Source: Metellina segmentata (Eukaryota > Arthropoda > Arachnida > Araneae > Tetragnathidae). From it: DNA of 64,000 bases. The stretch spans positions 80,827,627-80,891,626 of the forward strand of contig OX375878.1 of assembly GCA_947359465.1 (NCBI GenBank), given 5' to 3'. How positions within the stretch are numbered: position 1 is the stretch's first letter; the number at the start of each line of letters is the position of its first letter. The notes beneath the pieces were generated by a model. The model was not told the DNA's origin. It saw only the letters and a program-made list of their open reading frames with translations, and did not search any database. Shown here in pieces: positions 44,081 through 56,457 of this stretch. Position numbers and translations under genes: made by a program.

Positions 44081-46719
44081 ACCAGGAAGAGGTACACAAA
44101 TTGTTATTTTACATTATTGATCAACCATATTTCATTTGGAGGAATGAGAACAATGGGGATATTGATACTTCTATTCATTACAGATGGATTTAAAGCTGAT
44201 ATCTGATGCCAGTAAAGACAATGCTATCCATAGATAAAAATAATTAAGAAACATGTGCAGATGTTATGAGCAGGTCTACTAGTTTATAATAAGTGGCTAT
44301 TTTTGTGTATAGGCTGTATGGTTTTATACATTTATTCAATCAGATAGCAAATGTTTGATATTGAATTAATATTTGGAGAGAATTGAAATATATACAATTT
44401 TTTTAAACGTAACCCAAAATTTCAGTTTGGGATAGTCTATTCAATGTTCTTTTCATAAATTGTACTTAAATGGCCATTTTGCCATGTAGACTAATTATAT
44501 ATTTATAATTTTGTAAGAATAAACAACAGACATTGCAAATAAATGCTTAGACCAAAGTATAACAAACTTTACTTTTACTGAAATCAATGGGTTTAAAAAA
44601 ATATAATTATGAATGCTATTCAATATTTAACTCAAGGGTAGAAAAACATTGGCTGTAGTCCTTTGAATAAACTGTTTGGGATGGAAAACAAATTAAAGAG
44701 CATGCAAAGTAGTAAAATATTCAAATTTATAGAAAAAAATTAAGAGTGAAAGAAAAATATGTTTTAGAAAAAAATTTATTCAATGCCTTAAACAAGCCCC
44801 ATTTAGAAGAAATACATTTATCATATTAGGAAACAATTGGAATACTTTAATCTTTTAAGCATGAACATGACAACCTTATCTATTTCCATGCCGTATACAA
44901 AGTGCTATTCTGTATCTCCCACTTTAGTTATCTTCTTTCTGTTACAAAAAATAACTTAACAGATAAACATTTTATTACAAATTACGATAATTTATAACTT
45001 TTTGACTGACTGGTAAAATAGTTACCTGAGGTCAGTTTTTAAGACCAACAGTTTTCACTCCAAAACAAAACTGTAATTTTAATAAAATAATAACCCCAAT
45101 GTCTGCACCAAGCTCTATTCCTAAATTAGAAAATTGTCCTTCATGAAATAAAAAAATATGCTAACTAAGTATTGTTTCTCATATTTCACTTTATTAGATA
45201 AAAATATAATGAAAATGTTCATAACTTTATTTTGGTTTTAAATAGCTGTGGTTAATTTTAAAATTTTCATCTAGATGCCTATTATTTTGCTTCATATGCA
45301 AATTCCAGTTGATAATTCATTTATTAGCATTCTTCCTTCTACCCTGACTTTTAGATGGCTATATATATTCAAGGTCACACGCTCACTCACCCTAATTTAC
45401 TCTGTAACGCTTACCACAATAAACTTATATCAACCATTAAACTTTTTATCAAAATGACACAAAATGAAAAACAATGATACAATACAGAATATTATCTTTA
45501 AAAGACGCAAGAAAATGCAAATGGTCATAACAGGTCCTACTAGATTTATTACACATCCATGTTAAATAAATATGTTTGAAATTTCACCAAATAGAACATT
45601 TGAGCAACTGAGGAAAGCTGTTTAGATGCCATCAGGGTAGCTAGCAGAGGAATATCACAAAAAGAGAACATTTGGTAAAATTAGTTTAAAAAGAGGACAC
45701 GAAAAGCATGCATCATAAGTGTATAATTGATAGATATCAAATAAAAATAATAATCTTTGACAAATCTTGGTATATTAACCACTAACTGAAAGAAAACATG
45801 AAATATTACTTTCATATTTTGAAAATAATTAGAAAATGGGAGAAGGAATTTGTGAATGAAAACACTGACTATTTATTAAGGACTTCTTTCAAAACATTGA
45901 AAAAAAGAATCCAATTTTTTAACAACACGCAACAAAATAATACTAGTAGATACACATCAAATTAACTTAAATTAAACATTTTACTGCTCACATTTGTTTG
46001 TGAGCAGCAATCATAGATAAGTTAGCGACTTCGTTTTAATGCTAACAAAAAAGGTGGCTATGCTAGCAACAAGATTTCCTTCCAAACTAAAAAAGGCTGT
46101 AAATCGTCCGTTTTGCTAATCTTTCTGATATAATATAAGAACAATAATTCTTATTATTCTCACACGAATCTAAAGTTCCATTGGTTATCTATATAATCTC
46201 ATGAGACATTTTAACATGGAGCTCAAAGTACACTAGAGGTTGAACTTTCTATTACGTTGATGCGTTTTAATAATACGTACAATTTTCGTACAATGTACTA
46301 AATCTACTACGTATTTGAATAGCTGTGGTTTGCATAACCATATAGTAGGCAATGTGAATATCGTAAAGTTTGTCCATAATATTGGAAAAATGAAATATAC
46401 TTTTTAACATAATACGAAATGATTCACAAAGAGACAAAAAGTGAACCGAAAAAAGATCCGACTTAAAAAGAGGGGAAAAGATCCAAGCGGAAAAAAGAGT
46501 ACATGCTCTCTTCAAAAGAGATGTTGTGGCAACCTTAGGTGCTATTGACACCCAACTCTTCCTGTTCTAAATTTCTATACATATATAACTTAAAATTTGA
46601 AGAAAAAAATTACAATATCAACTTCTTTAAGTAGGGAATATCAGGAAAAAAATTGAGTCAGAGAAAATTAAAGGTAAATGTGCGATGTTAATTTGGAAGT
46701 CAATTCAAAGTGTATTGAA
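44081..46719. other. No gene recognised
   Basis: AT-rich DNA with no supported gene or element. A short minus-strand stretch at about 45015-45060 has AG and GTAACT splice-like borders but stops in all frames, so at most it could be a non-coding exon. Confidence 0.4.
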
Positions 46720-47276
46720 CAGTATAGAACTCCAGTTATCCATATCGTTTTGAGAAAAACAAAGAAATCAGCAAAATCCGCATTTTATAAGTCTCTTGTC
46801 GGTCAATGACGAAAATGAAGAGGACAAAGTGTCAATTGAGAAAATAAGAAACATTCCTGGATGTTCCCAAGTGCAGTGCAAAGGACATAGGCAATTGACT
46901 GGCGTGTGATTCTTCAGACTCTGTATTCCAGATTCTGTGATGATGAACTCATTCAAAAGAAGAAAACTTATTGATGACAACAACATTGCTACTCAACCAG
47001 AAGCAAGACCGTCAGCTGGTTGAGTGCCTTGACACAGCACTAAAAGGGATGGAGTGACTATCTCAGTGCGACCATCTACAGCTACTCAGCACAAGTTCAT
47101 GCGAGACTTGGCTGAATGAAAACGAGTAAAAACATCGAAACAACTAGCTTTGACTAATATGTTCAAGAAATGACACATTTTAATACAGTATGCAAGAACA
47201 AAATGTAAAAAAATTGTTTTAATTTAAAATTAATTGTTCTTAATTTTTTTACTTTTGGACAATTGGAGTTCTACTG
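46720..47276 (+). mobile_element. pogo/Tigger-like transposon remnant
   Basis: Inverted ends CAGTATAGAACTCCAGTTAT (left) and the complement of AATTGGAGTTCTACTG (right) match the pogo/Tigger terminal style. Between them, plus-strand fragments ECLDTALKGME (about 47018) and MRDLAE then TSKQLALTNMFKK (about 47100-47170), in different frames, resemble the C-terminal tail of Tigger-type transposases. Stops and frameshifts are present. TA follows the right end; the left side reads AA, so the TA duplication is decayed. Confidence 0.65.
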
Positions 47277-47668
47277 TATATGAGGGCACGAAATACCCAG
47301 GTGTACATGAAAATGAAATTGTGTACCTAATTTTGTCCCTCTCGTGCGCCCTAACGTTAAAATTAATTATGTTATTTTAATGTTTGAACAAAATATTAGT
47401 TTCTACCTCTCGCTCTAAAGGAACATAATTGAAATTACTAAATACACAATATGCGAAAACAAAATCGCTGGGTCCTCATGGGTTTGTACAGGAGAAATCT
47501 TTATTTGTGTCACTGCTAACAGAACTTTCCGATGATCGAAACATTTTCCAGCTAGCTCTGTTGAAGCAACTGTCGAAACAGCCATGCGTCGGAGAAGGGA
47601 GAATTTAGATGTTTTTAGAAACTATCTACTGCTAACCAATATTAACATACCCAACTAATAAAGTAGTT

Positions 47669-47934
47669 TCTCTCTATATTAAAAAAAAAGTTGCAACTGA
47701 CATAGCAGGATTGAAAACAGTGTTGTTTAGCTCGATTCATAGACATTTTCCCGAGAAAGTACGGATCAGAAAATTACGAAATTAACATGGTTTGTTCTTC
47801 ATTGTGTTCCCTGTACAATTTTGAAGATTTTTTTCGATGCTGCTATTAGTTTAGAGTTTATTGTCACAGTTGAAAAAGCGAAATTTCTGCAGGGGGTTGG
47901 CAATCATAAGCAAGCAGGGGGCGGAGCCCCCCAG
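47669..47934 (+). mobile_element. Small Helitron, first family
   Basis: 5' start TCTCTCTATATTAAAA as at 14914; GCAGGATTGAAAAC close behind it; 3' end GCAGGGGGCGGAGCCCCC then CCAG (decayed CTAG) and T. The preceding base is T instead of A. Non-coding. Confidence 0.75.
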
Positions 47935-50694
47935 TATATTACATTAATGCTCTATTACGTTTTTTTTCCCAAAGGGTTACCTAAAATATAACGTGTACAC
48001 CTAATTTAAAAACGTAGGTGCACATGGTGCACCTGCAATAAGAAATATATTTCGAGGCCTGCTGTATACATAGAAGTAGTGTCAAGGAGTCTTTTCTATG
48101 CCAGCAATATATTCTAAATTAAAAATAAATGTTATAAACATCATATGTATTTCACAAATAAACATTTGTAATTTTAGAGTATGACAATGTAAATTTATAC
48201 AACTGTAACTTTGCTGTCAAGAATTATAATTAGATAGATATGATTTGTACAACAATAAGCTTTAAATAACAGGCAAAGGTGAGAATATCAGATCCTAACC
48301 TTCCGATGATTTCAGTTTTATTTTAAAAGATCTTCTAACATAATAGACATTGGTATTTAATTGGTAGAGAGCATTTCTTCCTAATCTAACATCTCAATCC
48401 TTATTAGTTTTAAATAACAAACGTAACAAAAAAAATGATTTCTTACCTTCAAAAACTCTTATTTTATTTAACAATTTTTAGAATGGGTCCATCCAAGTTT
48501 CACATAAAAGGTCGAGATTGTTTATAAACAAATGAAAAATGCCCAGCATGTGAGTATGTGATGGTATGATTTGTCAATCATGTAGTTTTTATCATTTTGG
48601 GGTTGAAATTAGATTTGTACATTTATATCCCTCAACTATTTTTTCACTGAAGAAAAGGATAGTATTTATAAATCAGGCTACACTATTAGCCTCAATACTA
48701 CATGTGATAACAACCCTTAATGAAACAAATATGCATTCCCTTTTTTTAGCTTAAACATATATATTCAATATGGTCAAAGCCAGAAATTATCCGTAACAAG
48801 ACAGGATGACTCTCAAATTCCAATTAGTACAGAATTTTTATTTTCCTTAACACTTTTGCAACTTTATTTTAAAACAATGAATTGATTAATAATTTTGAAC
48901 AGGTGATATGTGTAACAATAGGTACAAATACTTCCGACTACCTACAACAAAATTTTTCAGTTTTCAAAGTCTTCCCTTCTTTAGAACCTATAAGGGCCAC
49001 AGTAGGTGCTGATTAAATGTTGGCAAAAATAAGATCTTGCCACTAAATATTTGTTTAGAAGTTTAAAAACGACAGAAAATATTTTTCACAATACACAAGT
49101 AGGTTTCAATATACAATGGATCTGCTTGTGTTATGCAGAATAAAAATTTGCAAGAGTATGGCAATACTCGAGATTCAGAAAAATGTATCCTGAGATATCG
49201 AACATCATGAACATGAATAGAAGCACATCACAATTTATAAAAACTATGATTTTATTGAAGTTTACAAATTCCAGTTTTAGTATAGAACTTCATAATGTCC
49301 TCCCATATAAATGTATCAAGTACAATCACTTGATATCTTAATAGGAAAAGTCGACTACGAACATTTTGAATAGACAATATTAACAATATTCCTGGTCACT
49401 AAAATTTAAGAATTAGATAAATGCTAAAAACATACAATACAACTTCTAAAAACGTACCCTCATGAGAAATTAACATATAATTCTAACAGACATCAAAGTG
49501 TGCTAGAATGAGTACCAATTTCATGAGAAAATGAGCACAAGAAACCATCAAGCAATCAATAGACGATGAACTTTCATTCCCGAATTTGTTCACTTGAATG
49601 GGATTAATTTGTTTTTGTGTGGCTTTTCCTTCTTTCTTTTGTCAGCATTAGGAATTAGGTCTTTGTCCCAATATTTATTTATTTACTATCCATTTAATCG
49701 CAGAAAAATTTAACCACAACTTAGCCTAGAAATAAAACTTAAATGGAAAAAAACAAACACATTAATATTATATTTTATAAGATTAAATACAAGGCTATAT
49801 ACAAGAAACATGTTTTAACAGAAATTAATGCAACTTATCATTCATAAAATTTTTTGTATCTAATTTTGAAAAAATAAACTTTATCGAAAATATTACTAAA
49901 ATGTTGTCAAAAGAACTAAAACTCACAAAATAAAAATGTGAAGAAATGACTGGAATAAACAATGCATAACGGGAAATATAAAGAAGGAAAAAATTATTAT
50001 CGAATGATACAGTTTACGAAACCTGTAAATAAGTTTCTTTGTAAAAATTGTTTATTTATTTAATATTGTAAAAATAATACAAAAAGAAATATTTTCACAT
50101 GTTTACACAATTGGTAAAATGCATATGAAGATCGAAGCTTTTAAGAATGACGAATTCAACAATGATCGCATAATTACAAAAATTTAATTATTTGATTTTT
50201 AAATATGTAAACATCACCTGTCAAACAAACAGCATGTTTTTTAAAACGTCAAAGCTAATATTAAAATGAAATTGTAAGCTCAAATTGTCTAAAAATTCCA
50301 ACAAACAAAAACACATAATTAGCATAAATTATTCAACAGTTAGCTTGTTTTAAAAACTTCAAAGTTTTATACTTTTCTACAATTTCAAATTAAATAAACT
50401 GTTTTGTTTACATCACTACAGAAAACGTGCGAAAAACCACATGCCTCAGTTATAAAAGAGAATGTTTCTAGAAACTTTCTAAAATAGTCAATACGCTAAA
50501 ACAGCTTCAATGTGAATTTCTTTTATTACTTAGCTAGGCGTAACATGATTTTAAATTATATTTAAAAAAATAGATCATTGCATAACTTCTGTTGTTAGCT
50601 CTCTAAGATCGAACCAGACTATAATATATTGTAAAATTCCAAGTAATAAATAAAAGTATATTTGAAATGATGCTGCAAATATTGTTAAACTTGC
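47935..50694. other. No gene recognised
   Basis: AT-rich DNA. A good minus-strand donor-like site (GAAG then GTAAGA near 48445) exists, but the sequence before it has stops in all frames, so any exon there would be non-coding. Confidence 0.4.
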
Positions 50695-50754
50695 CTTAAA
50701 ATGTCGATGGTCCAAAACAAACACTTCCATCTCGTTTCCTGGAGAGCACGCCAT
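50695..50754 (-). CDS. Candidate first coding exon with a GC donor
   Basis: On the minus strand ATG at 50754 opens MACSPGNEMEVFVLDHRHFK, twenty complete codons, ending AAG and followed by GCAAGT, the strong consensus of GC-AG introns. An in-frame ATG lies 21 bases upstream (MIEPVGK). The exon points toward the zinc-finger gene on the same strand, but its phase 0 end does not fit the acceptor at 34678, which needs two bases, so at least one more exon would be required if they belong together. I recognise no domain. It may be chance. Confidence 0.28.
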
Positions 50755-51315
50755 CTTTCCGACAGGCTCAATCACATTATTGCCATATTTTTATTAAAAT
50801 ATGAAACACTCATTTTTAAAGAAAAATTCATAACTTCAAAACGGGCATTTTTTCTTCGATTTTCTGTTTAATAAGACGAAAAAGTTGCGTAACAAAGTAA
50901 AGAAACTATTTGGAGGTGAAAATAAATACAAATTTAAAGAATAAGAGAAACTCATGTTGCTCGTAATAAACTTTCAGATCCGTTAAGTTCTCGATTTTAA
51001 TTTAGATTTATTTTCATTTGTATTCTAAACAATATCAATTTGTATGAGAGAACTAATATTTATTAATAAAACCATTTTCTGTCATCTCCAGTTGACTTAA
51101 TATAAAGCTTATATAGTGTTCAAAATTATTTTTACACACTGACTTGACATCCAGATCAGAATGTCAAGCGATTCTGCAGGAGCCGATTACATAAGAATTT
51201 AAGCAATGTCACAGTCACAAAAATTAATCAGAAAGAGACACTTTTCCAGATAAAAAGTGAAAATAGACAAAATTTGATTTATTAGGTTTTTTTACTCTTG
51301 TTATAAGCCCGCATT
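50755..51315. other. No gene recognised
   Basis: AT-rich DNA with no supported feature. It would hold the promoter if the exon at 50695-50754 is real. Confidence 0.4.
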
Positions 51316-51328
51316 CTCACATGAATTT

Positions 51329-51486
51329 GAGTTGGGTGCCAGCTAATGTGTGACCTCGTCATCTGACAGGGGTTCAAAATTACGTGGTGTGTTGTCCTCG
51401 CCTCTTTCCCTTAGGAATTGTTCACGAATCGTAGTCAATAGCGTATTCTGTTACTTCAGTGTGTCATTAATTTAATACTCCCCAAC
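51329..51486 (+). mobile_element. 5'-truncated SINE with imperfect 13-bp TSD
   Basis: Plus-oriented SINE tail half: GAGTTGGGTGCCAGCT, GACCTCGTCATCTGAC, GGTTCAAAATTACG, TCTTTCCCTTA and GTAGTCAATAGC in order. Flanks CTCACATGAATTT (51316-51328) and CTCATATGAATTT (51487-51499) differ at one base and are taken as the target duplication. Confidence 0.8.
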
Positions 51487-51706
51487 CTCATATGAATTTA
51501 TCAATGTTCAACCTCAGAGCAAAACTTTCGCTGAATGTTGGTTCTAGTCTAACTAAAGGCGCCTTCTCACGAGTCAAGTTTAATTGACCGATTATAGTTT
51601 ATCAATAAAAGTTGAATATGACATGAATCAGTTTTGTTCACACATTTCAATAAAAACTGATCAACAGTTTCAGTTTTAAAATGGCGTCGAAAGCAGCTGT
51701 GCGTGA

Positions 51707-52038
51707 TTAATTTGGTAATTTTTTAGTTAACGTCGTACTAGAGCAACACAATGGGCTATTGACGACGGTCCGGGATCAGTCCCTGAAGGGAAAGATCCAA
51801 GGACAACACCTCGTAATTTTGAACCACGGTCAAATGACGAAGCAACACCTGAGCTGGCACCCCACTCTCCAAACTTCCACGCCAACCCAACGTGAGGACT
51901 TTCGGCCACGACAGATTTAAGGTGCACCAGCCGCCTCTACACCATACGTTTACAAACATCCATGCCCGGACCCGGATTCGAACCGGGAACCTTCCGATCT
52001 AGAGGCTAACACCTTAACCACTACACCGAATGGTCGGT
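51707..52038 (-). mobile_element. Full-length 332-bp SINE with 14-bp TSD
   Basis: The best-preserved copy. On the minus strand it begins ACCGACCATTCGGTGTAGTG with an A-box (GTGTAGTGGTTAAGG), then the B-box GGTTCGAATCC (51974-51984), the body, and a tail near GTTAACTAAAAAATTACC. GCAGCTGTGCGTGA flanks it perfectly at 51693-51706 and 52039-52052. The A- and B-boxes would form an internal RNA polymerase III promoter. Frames read inside it are not genes. Confidence 0.95.
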
Positions 52039-52404
52039 GCAGCTGTGCGTGAAGTTGTACAGATAGTAACAGTTTTGTTAAAAGAACTAAAAACAATTTT
52101 ATTTAACATGAGAAAAAATCGTAAGAAGCATCGTTTTTGGGGGAGCCAATAGATTTTAAGAAATTAATTGGAAGCTTCAGAAACTATTATTACAGGATAA
52201 AGAGGGATATAGAAAACATTTAAGAATGTCTGAAGAAAGTTGTATTATGAGAAGATGAAAACGCAGGTGAGATATTTTTAAAGAGTTTCAATCGCGTTTG
52301 TCTTATTGCAATTTAAATTTATTCCTGGCAGAATGCATTGTAAAGAACCATCTGCTTTAGCAGGACAGCGACGGTTTTAGCAAATGTGTCAAATACATCA
52401 TCAG

Positions 52405-52717
52405 TCTCATTTTTATTACTTTGCTCTAATTTATTAAGTTTATCGATTGCAACAAAAATTTGATTGAAGCCCACGTCAAAAATAGAGAACTATGCTAAAC
52501 TAAAAACGTCTAATTTTTATTACTTTGCTCTAATTTATTAAGTTTATCGATTGCAACAAAAATTTGTTTAAAACCCACGTCAAAAATAGAGAACTATGCT
52601 AAACTAAAAACGTCTCATTTTTATTACTTTGCTCTAATTTATTAAGTTTATCGATTGCAACAAAAAGTTGATTAAAGCCCACGTCAAAAATAGAGAACTA
52701 TGCTAAACTAAAAACGA
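52405..52717. repeat. Three tandem copies of a 104-bp unit
   Basis: Units start at 52405, 52509 and 52613 with only a few differences (for example CTCATTTT versus CTAATTTT, and AAAAATTTG versus AAAAAGTTG). Each contains TTTATCGATTGCAACAAAAA and ends GCTAAACTAAAAACG. Near identity implies recent amplification or homogenisation. Confidence 0.95.
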
Positions 52718-52771
52718 TCTAAGAATGACCAAAAAACAGTTTGTGCCAAAAATCGGAAGATCGCAAAAAGT

Positions 52772-52909
52772 AATTGGTAATTTTTAGTTAACGTCGTACT
52801 AGAGCAACACAACGGGCTATTGACGACGGTCAGGGATCAGTCCCTTAAGGGAAAGATCCGAGGACCGAGGACAACACCTCGTAATTTTGAACCACGGTCA
52901 GATGACGAA
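52772..52909 (-). mobile_element. 5'-truncated SINE with 13-bp TSD
   Basis: A 138-bp tail half of the SINE; AGATCGCAAAAAG flanks it perfectly at 52759-52771 and 52910-52922. A small local duplication of GAGGACC occurs at about 52858-52868. The tRNA head is missing. Confidence 0.93.
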
Positions 52910-52922
52910 AGATCGCAAAAAG

Positions 52923-54359
52923 AATTTCTGTCTATATATTGCAATATAAAAATTTTGATAAAAATAGTAATAACACTAACTTTAAGATTAAAATATAAAT
53001 TATACGAAAATAAGCTCACAGTAAATTAAGTTCAGTAAATCAGGCTAATAATTTCATTTTCAAAAGCCATATCGAGTTCAATTTAACACAAAGATGTGAA
53101 AAACGAATAAAAATTGAAAAAAAATGCCTTCTAAATATTTTTTTTAACAAACAGATTCACAGAAGTAATACTGCCCTTCAAATTGGTTTACTGGTCCGTG
53201 GGTCAGAAATGAATCCAACGAAAAAGATTTACCTCAATCTCCGGTGAAATACGGCCGTTGTAAAATATTTACCGAGCCCGCGGAAATGATTTTCTTAACC
53301 CTCCGGTCTTAGCCACATACGGATAGCAAATATTCATACTGAACGCTCAGTGAAACAGAATGAATATTTTGAAAAGTTGCAAATTCAGAGCATAGTGTTA
53401 ATGTGGGAATAACTACGTTGATGATTGCCAACCAGATTTATATAATTCTTGAAATTTCTGTTTTCCCTTCAAACTTCTTATGTATGTCCATTTACTTAAT
53501 TATGTTTGGAGCATTTTGGCCCTTTCGACATACAACTCGAGCCAATAAACCTCTTAAATCTCCATCTAATGCTAATAGGAGGATTGATTGAATTTCTGAA
53601 ACCACTATATTTCAAACACTAAGAGCCAAATCAGAAATTCAAAGGCTTGAGCAAAGGCGGACGCAGAAGAATTATTCTATGGGGTCAAGGTGATGTGACT
53701 GTATTGCAATATCTACATTTTAAAAATATGTCATATGATGCGTATTTATAATTCTTTTTCACGTTGCTTTTTTATTTGTAATAATGAAATAAAGCTTCGA
53801 TTATTTTCTTTTATAAGCGATTTTTAAAAGGAATACGGAATCTAAAAGCATTTAACATTTGATTGATAAACAGTTATTGCAATTGATAGAAAATAAATTA
53901 ATAAAATGTTACTCATACTCCAGATGGTAGGGATAAGCTGACCAATAACTTGCCTCTGGATTCATTCGCCTTACCATGTAATTTTAAATTTGCCACTTTA
54001 AAATCTTTTCAAATGTAATGTATAGCAAATTTTATAATTAAAAACTTGCAATAGTTTCATTAAAAGAGTATGAGCTAGTGTTCATACAAGTTTTAATAAT
54101 GAGAGCAAAATCTGAGAAGTACAAAAGTCGTTATATTTCTACAAATGCTTTCTTCATTTGTTAAAAAATGTCAATGTTTTTGTACTCTAAAAATAGTTAT
54201 ATCGAAATTCTTAAAATTAGCATTTTAAAAATAGAAAAGGACGGAAAATGTTTCATTACGCCAATCATTTCTCCAACCATTTTTAATTGGTTAGGCAGAG
54301 TTGCACTTTTACTTCAGTTGCTTTATAATTTGGATCTTATGTTAATATTTATACACCAT
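52923..54359. other. No gene recognised
   Basis: Mostly AT-rich with a slightly GC-richer stretch at 53190-53340. No motif, repeat pair or convincing frame was recognised. Confidence 0.4.
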
Positions 54360-55184
54360 AGGCTTCCTTCTAGATCGTCGATCCGTTCCTCTGAGTGTCC
54401 GATAACTTTTGACTTGCGAACCCAATTGGTCTAAAATGGCCTTCGTTGTCCTTTTGGGCTAAACAAGCGGAAACTGCTAAATTTGAAGCATCGGCATGGT
54501 GAAATCCGGAGTGGCAAGTGAAGATGCATCGCATAGTCGGCGCTTAGGTTCCAGTTTCACTTTCCCCTCGTTGCCAAATCGCAATTCACTCAGTGAGTTG
54601 CTTGTATTTGATGTGCGTTGAAATTCGTCGGCGGGTGACTGTCTCTGGCCCTTTACTCCTTCTACCATTTTGCCGCCACTCCCAGACTCTTTTCTCTCCA
54701 AGACTATTTCTCTACACTATGCTATTTCTACTTTGCAAATCTCGATTACTTCTGGTTCATTATGGTCATTTTTACCCTCTAGAATATTAACTATTTGTGA
54801 GTCGCTTCCACTGAAATGCGGGGAGTGATCGCGCATAGTATTGGTCTGTGCACCACATTAGTATTACTTCCATATGGGATAGCCAAATTAAAGTGTATCA
54901 AGCCTGCGACTAGTCTCTCCAAAAGCTGGTTTTTGATGGATTTTACCTCCCGCTTTCGATTTATTCTTGAGAAGGTTGTTTTCTCTCAATACAGTTACTT
55001 GGCATCCGCTATCTAGCAAAGCATTGACGATTTTACCTTCCACACTGATTTTGCTGTTTTAGAGGTGCGATATATGGTTGTAGATTAGCATCAGTCCCGT
55101 TATTAATATTTATTTTGGCTACACATAGCACCGCAATTTTCTATCTCTGAATCGTATGCAGCTGCTTTGTTAATTCCGCGCACC
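54360..55184 (-). pseudogene. Ty3/gypsy protease region, degenerate
   Basis: On the minus strand KISVEGKIVNALLDSGCQVT is readable at about 55045-54985; DSG at 55013-55005 is the aspartic-protease active site of LTR retrotransposons. Downstream, FGETSRRLDTL and a long hydrophilic frame (54701-54477, SGSGGKMVEG) continue in shifted frames. Upstream coding runs to the hAT junction at 55184. Stops and frameshifts are present, and no reverse transcriptase or integrase was seen to the left. It belongs with the gag at 56458-57688, separated from it by the hAT insertion. Confidence 0.65.
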
Positions 55185-56457
55185 CAGCGCCGGCCCTAGC
55201 CCTGGATCAGGGTAGAGTGAGATTGTCTTTCGGCACCCTTTGGTCAACGCTTTAACATCACATAAATTGTATTTCAGTTTATGTTAAATAAATAATAATT
55301 ACCAACTTTTTCAAAAATCAACACTTATTGAATTTAAATTAAATTAAATCGCTCTAATTATTACACCCCTGCTTCTTTAACATAAATAAAGTTCCTGCCG
55401 CTATATAATGAAATTAGTATTTGGTGTTAATTTCAATCGGTCACTTAAAATCTGTTACCTTTGTTGGTCTTGTAATAGTTTCACGTTTGTTACATCGATC
55501 TTAATTTAAATTAATTTATACAAAGTTTACCTTTCTTGCTTTCGCACTGGCAAATTTTACAATTAAATTATCTTTAAGTATGGATTTAGCAATATCATTT
55601 TCAATAGAAAAAATGGTTAGGTTTGCCATTTTTTCCTGAGCTATGGTCGATTTTAGGTATGTTTTTAGTAGTTTTATAGTTAACTAAAACTACGCTCACC
55701 TTTGGCGACGCTTACTGGAATAGTATGTAGTATCCGAAGAGCAGTCCAAGTGTTTGGAAACAAATCACACCAATCATTTTTGTTCAAGTCATTGAGAACA
55801 TCTTTCGGACCTTGGTCTGCGTCTAAGAAATGCTTCATGCTTAGTTTTTCTTGAGACAGGTCCGCTCCAGAAATATCGCTGTGTGAATCACGTATCAAAA
55901 TATTTTGCAAATTTAATCACGATTGCTCTAATTTAGGCTTACTAAACGATTGCTTTAAATCATACAAGAAACACCAACTTGCATTAAAATTAGAAATCTG
56001 TTGGAAACGTATTTCCAGCAAATTTATAATTGTATCTATCAAAGGATAGAATAAGGTGGTCTTAAAATTTTGTTTTGAGTCTATTGGAGTTTCAACTTGA
56101 GATTCATAGTCACGAACATTCTTTTTCTTCTTCGGTTTCTTGTTTGTTGAAATACAGGTGAAATTTCAGCTTTTTTGGCAATTTCTTTTGCTACGATTAC
56201 AGCTGATGTGTAGCCAGTATACCTGTATTCCTTAACAAATATTGGCAACATTTGTAGTAGATTCGTTGCATTTAACAAGTCTGTCGAATCTGATTGCAAG
56301 GACAAACAACGCAAGTGTGCTCCGCCGCCTACTACGCAGCCCCGCGCCTATCAAAATTTTATTTTTGGCTCGAAATTGTTTTTCGCATTTGGCATTTTGG
56401 CGCCCCTTGCCACCTCGTTCCTCTCGCTCTACCCCAGTGCGGCACTATGTGCAAATC
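55185..56457 (-). mobile_element. hAT element inserted in the gypsy element
   Basis: The left end starts CAGCGCCGGCCC; the right end, read on the minus strand, starts TAGTGCCGCACTGGGG. Both lead into GGGTAGAG, AGTGAGA/GCGAGAGG. The candidate 8-bp flanks CGCGCACC and TGTGCAAA agree at only four positions, with C/T differences at two CpG sites, so the duplication is decayed. The gypsy coding resumes on both sides. Confidence 0.75.
55680..56314 (-). pseudogene. hAT transposase C-terminal half, broken
   Basis: Read from right to left, the frame ending at 56081 contains LLQMLPIFVKEYR, AVIVAKEIAKKAEISPVF and a basic RNRRRKRMF, typical of hAT proteins of the zinc-finger MYM1-like type. The later frame (55910-55680) contains DWCDLFPNTWTALRILHTIP and VSVAKGERSFS, the hAT dimerisation domain. 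The two blocks lie in different frames separated by stops, and the N-terminal BED/TTF finger and first catalytic Asp region are not found. Non-functional. Confidence 0.85.

Noticed and set aside
48440..48490. Strong donor-like site GAAG/GTAAGA on the minus strand
   Set aside because: All frames before it contain stops and no acceptor is obvious; at most a non-coding exon, not callable.
51960..52038. tRNA-like sequence with A- and B-boxes
   Set aside because: It is the head of a full-length SINE with target duplications, and it cannot be folded convincingly as a tRNA with a proper anticodon arm and acceptor stem.
52405..52717. Possible CRISPR-like array
   Set aside because: Whole 104-bp units repeat without unique spacers; the setting is eukaryotic. 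It is a minisatellite.
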